Positions 8,101-12,124 of a DNA stretch of 12,124 bases are shown here, piece after piece. The notes under the pieces were generated by a model. It had not been told where the DNA came from and did no database searches. It worked only from the letters and a program-made list of their open reading frames with translations. A program made the position numbers and the translations under genes. Source of the stretch: Chloroflexota bacterium (GTDB lineage: Bacteria > Chloroflexota > Anaerolineae > Aggregatilineales > UBA2796). The first letter of the stretch is position 1. Each line of letters opens with the position of its first letter. The stretch spans positions 1-12,124 of the forward strand of contig RFIM01000337.1 of assembly GCA_003695215.1 (NCBI GenBank), read 5' to 3'.

Positions 8101-8104
8101 GGCG

Positions 8105-11092
8105 ATGTGGCAGGTGCATTCTGCGGCTGAGTTGGGTGCTGCGCTGCGCCAAGCTGAGCCGCACAGCGTCATCAACTTGGCAATTGGCGAATATGGCGGC
8201 CCTTTCATCATTCACAAGCCTTTGACGCTGCGCGGTCAGGGGCGGCAGACAGTGCTGTGGCGTGAAGCGGCGCCGATCCTCTATGTGCGCGCGCCACAAG
8301 TACATCTTGAGCGGCTATGGCTCGAGCGCACAGTCCAGAGCGGCGTCGCTGTCGTGCATGATGCCAATTGCTCGCCAAGTGGAGTGGACTCTATGCAGCT
8401 AGATGACGAGACGCTGATCGACTTGGGCGAACTTTTGCCGTCCACGGACGTCAGCTTGCCGTTACAGCTGACGGTAAGTGACCGCACTGAGCTTGGCTCG
8501 TCTGGTCTGCATGGCGCGCAGCTTGAGCCTGTGCTCTTGCCGACGCGCGGCACGCATCGCGTGCTGCTGAAGCTGGATGGACGAGCCTTGCAGCGCGGCG
8601 AAGTGCTGCTCGGCGAGCTGACCTTGCACGAAGGCGATCGCACGCGCCACCTCTGGCTGACGGGCGTCGTCCTCGATCAGCCGCCGCCCGAGCAACTGCT
8701 CTGCCTGGCTATCAAGAAGCAGCGCTTGTATCCGCCCTTGCGCGGCCTGTTGCTCTCGGCAGCCCATTTTGCCATGCTAGGCGCCGCTGAGCTGCCTGCA
8801 GGCGATTACTGCTTCGTACAGACCGATCCGAGCGGCGTGCTGTTCGTCTTCCTGCCTGAGCAGCCGCCTATGCCGATCGCCTTGAACGGGCAGCCGCTTA
8901 AGCGCGGTATGCGCCGCCTGCTGCACGAGCATGATCAAATCAGCATCGGCGAGCTGACGCTACAAGTGGTGCAAGCCAGCGAGCCGCCAAGCCTTGAGCT
9001 GCCGTCTACTTTGCGCTTCAAGCCGTTCGTTGAGCGCGTGCCTGAGCCTGTCCCTTTCACCTTGCAGACGCTCAAGACGGGCTGGAAAGGCGAGATCGTG
9101 GCTAGCGTGCCGTATCTGAGCGTCTCGCCTGAAGGCCAATACCGCTTGCCGCCTAATCGGACGCACACTTGGCAAGTCCTGCTGAATGCAGAGGCTCTCA
9201 AATTGCCAAACGCCGATTACCTTCTCTCAGGCGGCCTCCTCGCTATCGGCACTGGTCAGGTTCACAGCATCGATGTCGAGCTCAGCATTCAGCGCCCTGA
9301 AGTCGCCTTGCGCGTCCAGCCGCTCGATCTCGGTCAGGTGGAGCTGGGCTGGCAAGCCGAGAAGACCTTTGAGCTGGTCATCGCCAACTCAGGGCGCAGC
9401 GCCTGGTCGGGTGAGCTGTATGCCACAGTGCCTTGGCTGCACGTCCTCGCGCCCATGCCTATCCACTGCCCTGCCTGGTCAGAGATCGCCGTGCCCGTCG
9501 CCCTGAGACTGCACTGGGATGTTCTGCCCGCCTCTGAGCGCTTGCCAAGCGGCATGCACACCTTTCCAAGCGCCTTGATCATCGATGGTGGCGGCGCTTT
9601 CCCTGATGTGCCAGTGCCTGCGCGCCTTGAAGTCTTGCCGCCGCGCGGGCATCTGCGCCTGCTGACCAACGCAGTGCGCTTTGACGAAGTCGAGCGCAAC
9701 TTCGAGCTGCCCAGCGCTTTCGTTGAAGTGCGCAACGAAGGCAGCGCCGATTGGCATGGCAAGCTGCGCAGCGAGAACGGCTGGATTCAAGTCATCGAGG
9801 CGCAAAACGCTGAGCTGAGCGGCGAGATCAATGCGCCGACGCTGCGCGTGCCACCTGGCCAGACGGCGCGCATCCGCCTGGAGCTGCTGGATATCCCTGA
9901 GCAGATTCCGCTGAATACGCCTATCGCGCTCGATAGCCTCCTGATCGAGAGCGATCCGCCTAGCGCGCCTTTCAGCGCCAAAGTGCCCATCTCCATGATC
10001 TTGGTCGAGCGGCCACCATTTGTAGCAGCACGGACACTCGTCTTTCCGCCATTTGTGCGCGGCGAGATGCCTGGCGAGGCGACCTTGCGCTTATATAACC
10101 GCGGCCCGTCTGTTTGGCGCGGCAAAGTGCAGCGTCACGCCGCTTGGCTGAACGTGCCGACTACAACCTTCGAATGCGCGGTCGGTAAAATCCTAGAGAT
10201 TCCCATCAGCCTGAACGAACGGCAGATCGGCGCGCTGCCCAGCGGCCTCAGCTACCATGAAGCAGCGCTGAGCCTGAGCGGCGTGCGCGAGCCTGTGCCG
10301 ATCGCAGTGCAGCTAGATATCCGCGATTTGCCCAATAAGCTCAGCTTGGAGACGCCCTTGCTCAATTTCGGCTCGGTCAATCCGCTGCGCGCTGAGCCAA
10401 GCGCCGAAACCGTGCGTCTATTGAATGCGACCGCCAAGACTTGGCAAGGCGTGGCACGTCTGAATGTGCCATGGCTCTCTTTCGAGACGGCATGCCGTAG
10501 CTTCGCCCTAGAAGTGCCGCCTGCGCACTTGCTTGAATTCAAGGTGCTGATCAATCAAGAAGCGCTCGACCTGCCCAGCGGCGCGCATCTGGTGGAAGAT
10601 GCGCTCTGCCTGGAGAGCGCTGATGAGCGCTTGCCGATCGCTGTGCAGTGCCTGCTGATCGAAGTGGCGCCGCGCCTGCAGCTCACGCCCGCTCAGCTCA
10701 CCTTCAGCAATCTGAAGCCCGCCAAGCTCAAGCTGAGCAATCCTAGCGAGCGCGAATGGACGCTCACGCTGAGCAGCCCGCCTTGGCTGACGCTCTCGCT
10801 GAGCGAGATCAGCCTTGAGGCGCGCGAGACTCAGAGCGTGGAAGTGCGCCTGGTGCCCGAGAACATCGCCCTGCCTTGGCATGAGCCGCGCGGCGTGATC
10901 ATCAGCGGGCATGGGCGCGAATGGACTGTGGCTGTTGAAGTGACCGAGAGCGCCTTGCGAGCGGCGAAGCGCGCCCAGACGGCACCGCTCGTGCCGCCCG
11001 AGCCAGCCGCACCTGCTGCGCCTGAAAATGCGCCCATAGCGCCATCTGCAGCCGATGAGTCAGCTGCGCAGAGCGATGACGCCAATAGCTGA
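8105..11092 (+). CDS. Large cytoplasmic beta-repeat protein of the kinase/VWA cassette
   Basis: I do not recognise a named family for this 995-residue protein. It has no signal peptide and no membrane helix, so it is probably cytoplasmic. Residues 5-75 look like the first turns of a parallel beta-helix (AAELGAALRQAEP, then GEYGGPFIIHKPLTLRGQG). Residues about 104-193 resemble an Ig-like sandwich. Residues about 228-290 look like an FHA-type ending (NGQPLKRG, LLHEHDQISIG) without the usual phosphothreonine-binding SxxH. From 298 to 948 there are six beta-rich repeats of about 105-121 residues. The last 45 residues are an Ala/Pro-rich, probably disordered tail. The start at 8105 is 4 bp after the kinase stop, and the VWA gene overlaps its 3' end, so all three are probably translated together. 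A scaffold or adaptor role between kinase and VWA protein is likely but inferred. Confidence 0.8.
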   Translation: MWQVHSAAELGAALRQAEPHSVINLAIGEYGGPFIIHKPLTLRGQGRQTVLWREAAPILYVRAPQVHLERLWLERTVQSGVAVVHDANCSPSGVDSMQLDDETLIDLGELLPSTDVSLPLQLTVSDRTELGSSGLHGAQLEPVLLPTRGTHRVLLKLDGRALQRGEVLLGELTLHEGDRTRHLWLTGVVLDQPPPEQLLCLAIKKQRLYPPLRGLLLSAAHFAMLGAAELPAGDYCFVQTDPSGVLFVFLPEQPPMPIALNGQPLKRGMRRLLHEHDQISIGELTLQVVQASEPPSLELPSTLRFKPFVERVPEPVPFTLQTLKTGWKGEIVASVPYLSVSPEGQYRLPPNRTHTWQVLLNAEALKLPNADYLLSGGLLAIGTGQVHSIDVELSIQRPEVALRVQPLDLGQVELGWQAEKTFELVIANSGRSAWSGELYATVPWLHVLAPMPIHCPAWSEIAVPVALRLHWDVLPASERLPSGMHTFPSALIIDGGGAFPDVPVPARLEVLPPRGHLRLLTNAVRFDEVERNFELPSAFVEVRNEGSADWHGKLRSENGWIQVIEAQNAELSGEINAPTLRVPPGQTARIRLELLDIPEQIPLNTPIALDSLLIESDPPSAPFSAKVPISMILVERPPFVAARTLVFPPFVRGEMPGEATLRLYNRGPSVWRGKVQRHAAWLNVPTTTFECAVGKILEIPISLNERQIGALPSGLSYHEAALSLSGVREPVPIAVQLDIRDLPNKLSLETPLLNFGSVNPLRAEPSAETVRLLNATAKTWQGVARLNVPWLSFETACRSFALEVPPAHLLEFKVLINQEALDLPSGAHLVEDALCLESADERLPIAVQCLLIEVAPRLQLTPAQLTFSNLKPAKLKLSNPSEREWTLTLSSPPWLTLSLSEISLEARETQSVEVRLVPENIALPWHEPRGVIISGHGREWTVAVEVTESALRAAKRAQTAPLVPPEPAAPAAPENAPIAPSAADESAAQSDDANS
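8996..10948 (+). repeat. Six protein-level repeats with W-x-G...W-L signature
   Basis: This marks residues 298-948 of the 995-residue protein. A Trp starts a W-x-G-type motif at residues 327, 434, 550, 671, 780 and 885. A second aromatic, in a P-W-L-like motif, follows 10 residues later in the first five (337, 444, 560, 681, 790) and 9 later in the last (894). The last copy lacks the Gly. An L-P-S-G-like turn comes 38-46 residues after the first Trp in five copies (367, 480, 711, 823, 923); the third copy lacks a clear one. The alternating hydrophobic pattern suggests beta-sandwich domains of the Ig or BACON type. The copies have diverged in DNA, so this is an old duplication, not a recombination-prone DNA repeat. 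Confidence 0.75.
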
Positions 11093-11603
11093 GCCGTTGT
11101 GTGCGTACATCCTGGTTGATTGCTCTGCCTCGATGAGCGGCGCACCTTTCGAGGCCCTGCGGCAAGGCGTCCAGGTTTTGCTGAATGCCTTTGAGCGCTA
11201 CAACGGACGCGCCGTCCAAGCGGCGCTGCTCGCCTTTGAGAGCGCGCCTATTCTCATGACGCCGCTGCAAGCCGCGCATTCAGAGGCCTTCATCGCTGAT
11301 GCAAATCAGATTCTCGCTACCTCAGAGCCCGCTGGCGCCTCAAATCTCGGTAAAGCGCTGCGCCAGCTGGCTGCAGCCTTGCCCGAAGGCGCAATGACTG
11401 CGCTCTATCTGTTCAGCGATGGCGGCTTCACTGATGATTGGCAAAGCGCACTAGCACAGGTGCGTCCGCGCTTGAAGTGCTTTTACGCTGTCGCTTGTGG
11501 CTTGTCAGCCGACCGCGAGGCGCTCTCAGCGGCTGACCAAGTGCTATCTGTAGACGGGCTGACAGCTGATACGCTGCTGACAGCTCTGCGCGCCATAAAA
11601 TGA
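11055..11603 (+). CDS. TerY/YegL-like von Willebrand factor A domain protein
   Basis: This 182-residue protein is one VWA domain, a fold that binds a metal ion and partner proteins through a MIDAS site. MIDAS residues: DCSAS (Asp22, Ser24, Ser26), Ser96 in GASNLG where a Thr is usual, and Asp122 in SDGGFTDDW. The DG-x-x-T-D-x-W string and the EPLC stretch just before the first strand are marks of the TerY/YegL group, whose members pair with kinases and PP2C phosphatases. It has no membrane helix, so it should be cytoplasmic. The start at 11055 overlaps the upstream gene by 38 bp. ATG 11076 (175 residues, 17-bp overlap) is equally possible, as neither has a good ribosome binding site. It is the last gene of the cassette and is followed by a strong hairpin. 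Confidence 0.85.
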   Translation: MSQLRRAMTPIAEPLCAYILVDCSASMSGAPFEALRQGVQVLLNAFERYNGRAVQAALLAFESAPILMTPLQAAHSEAFIADANQILATSEPAGASNLGKALRQLAAALPEGAMTALYLFSDGGFTDDWQSALAQVRPRLKCFYAVACGLSADREALSAADQVLSVDGLTADTLLTALRAIK

Positions 11604-11604
11604 C

Positions 11605-11627
11605 GGCGCCCAGAGAGCCTGGGCGCC
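11605..11627. terminator. Hairpin between convergent genes, probably a two-way terminator
   Basis: GGCGCCCAG and CTGGGCGCC form a perfect 9-bp stem with a 5-base loop, starting 1 bp after the VWA stop codon. Read on the minus strand it is followed by a T-rich stretch (GTCATTTTATG), so it best suits ending the tRNA-Thr transcript. On the plus strand no T-run follows, but the stem could still stop or protect the cassette mRNA. Confidence 0.7.
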
Positions 11628-11633
11628 TGCTGA

Positions 11634-11706
11634 AGCCACCTTTGGGACTCGAACCCAAAACCTCACGCTTACGAAGCGTATGCTCTACCCATTGAGCTAA
11701 GGTGGC
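11634..11706 (-). tRNA. tRNA-Thr (anticodon CGT)
   Basis: A full cloverleaf can be folded on the minus strand: acceptor GCCACCT pairs with AGGTGGC, D-stem GCTC with GAGC, anticodon stem TACGC with GCGTG (one G-T pair), T-stem TTGGG with CCCAA around TTCGAGT. The anticodon loop TTCGTAA gives anticodon CGT, which reads the Thr codon ACG. The discriminator base is T. The CCA end is not encoded (TTCA follows the acceptor) and must be added by a nucleotidyltransferase. ACG is a common Thr codon in the genes of this window. Confidence 0.96.
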
Positions 11707-11719
11707 GCTACGTGCCTAT

Positions 11720-11748
11720 AGTCTAGCCTTTCTCTGCCCGCCTGTCAA
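11720..11748 (-). promoter_or_regulatory. Sigma-70-type promoter of tRNA-Thr
   Basis: On the minus strand, a perfect -35 TTGACA (11743-11748) and a -10 TAGACT (11720-11725, four of six consensus bases) are separated by exactly 17 bp. Transcription would start about 6-8 bp before the tRNA 5' end, leaving a very short leader. This is the best promoter match in the window. It lets the tRNA be made independently of thrC upstream on the same strand. Confidence 0.75.
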
Positions 11749-11773
11749 GGGACTCTCCGCGCGCTAAGGGCTG

Positions 11774-12124
11774 CTATTGCTGCAGCAGGCTCTCGACGGC
11801 CTCAAGCGTCGGATCGATCGCGCGCAGAGCGTTGGCGAAGTTGCTTTGAACGCTATCGAGCGCGCCTTGATGATAGCCCATGATGATCTCAGGGTCTTTC
11901 AACACATGACCTGTCAGCACCGCCACCACGTCTTCATCAGCGCCGATGACACCCTTGGCAATTAGCTTGCGCACGCCTGCCACGCTCGCTGCTGAGGCAG
12001 GCTCACAGCCAATGCCTGCTGCGTCTACCATAGCTTTGGCATCCAGGATTTCCTGATCGCTGACCGCCTCGACCACGCCGTCAGTCAACTCAATGGTGCG
12101 GCGCGCCTTGAAATAACTAGCAGG
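11774..12124 (-). CDS. thrC: Threonine synthase, C-terminal part (5' end outside window)
   Basis: Threonine synthase is a PLP enzyme that turns O-phosphohomoserine into threonine and phosphate, the last step of threonine synthesis. The visible 116 residues are the C-terminal third or so. The frame is open to the window edge, so the TTG at 12088 is not a true start. The stretch GCEPASAASVAG followed by VLTGHVLKDP is typical of the end of this enzyme; in related enzymes the Glu-Pro-Ser/Ala region lines the PLP site. The catalytic Lys lies outside the window. It ends 67 bp before tRNA-Thr on the same strand. A related fold-II PLP enzyme such as threonine dehydratase is less likely given the TGH-x-LKDP end. 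Confidence 0.87.
   Translation of the reverse strand, partial: PASYFKARRTIELTDGVVEAVSDQEILDAKAMVDAAGIGCEPASAASVAGVRKLIAKGVIGADEDVVAVLTGHVLKDPEIIMGYHQGALDSVQSNFANALRAIDPTLEAVESLLQQ

Noticed and set aside
7736..8305. Minus-strand open frame of 189 codons across the kinase/giant gene junction
   Set aside because: Both plus-strand genes are well supported here; the translation is low in recognisable structure and has no start signal.
6715..11603. Mobile element or phage origin of the cassette
   Set aside because: No integrase, transposase, flanking direct repeat or target duplication is seen; base and codon use match the neighbours. The tRNA gene is intact, with no copy of its 3' end elsewhere in the window.
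1..12124. CRISPR arrays, rRNA genes or riboswitches
   Set aside because: No regularly spaced DNA repeats other than the 42-bp coding repeats, no rRNA-like sequence, and no intergenic gap long enough for a typical riboswitch. No stretch over 300 bases lacks a gene.

Overview
The window is about 60% G+C and is gene-dense. It probably comes from a member of the Chloroflexota, in or near Anaerolineae. That is an inference from two things. The receptor kinase at the left edge has a Thr/Pro-rich linker and a cysteine-containing outer domain of a kind I associate with that phylum. The YegI/YegL-like genes in the middle have a similar flavour. No rRNA or lineage-specific marker confirms it.

Layout. 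Positions 1-5996 hold three same-strand genes packed with 7-13 bp gaps: a PknB-type membrane Ser/Thr kinase (only its first few residues lie outside the window), peptidyl-tRNA hydrolase (pth) and the transcription-repair coupling factor (mfd). An 88-bp gap with a plausible -10 element precedes clpP (6085-6681). After clpP, 33 bp away and with a good ribosome binding site, comes a three-gene cassette (6715-11603). It encodes an atypical YegI-like protein kinase with a zinc ribbon, a 995-residue protein without a signal peptide built mainly from about 110-residue beta-sandwich-like repeats, and a small TerY/YegL-like von Willebrand A protein. These genes are separated by 4 bp or overlap, so they are probably translated together. 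A perfect 9-bp hairpin then separates the cassette from two genes on the minus strand: tRNA-Thr(CGT), with its own near-consensus promoter, and the 3' end of threonine synthase (thrC), which runs off the right edge.

How the genes may work together. The left block combines an envelope sensor kinase with two housekeeping rescue functions: recycling of stalled peptidyl-tRNA and of stalled RNA polymerase. The most interesting part is the central cassette. Kinase plus VWA resembles the YegI/YegL pairs and the TerY-P triads (kinase, PP2C phosphatase, VWA) known from tellurite-resistance-type stress systems. Here no PP2C gene is present, and a giant cytoplasmic repeat protein occupies the middle position. 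The repeat signature is W-x-G followed by an aromatic residue exactly 9-10 positions after the Trp, six times over. My reading is a cytoplasmic phospho-signalling or scaffolding device. Its input, substrate and output cannot be told from sequence alone.
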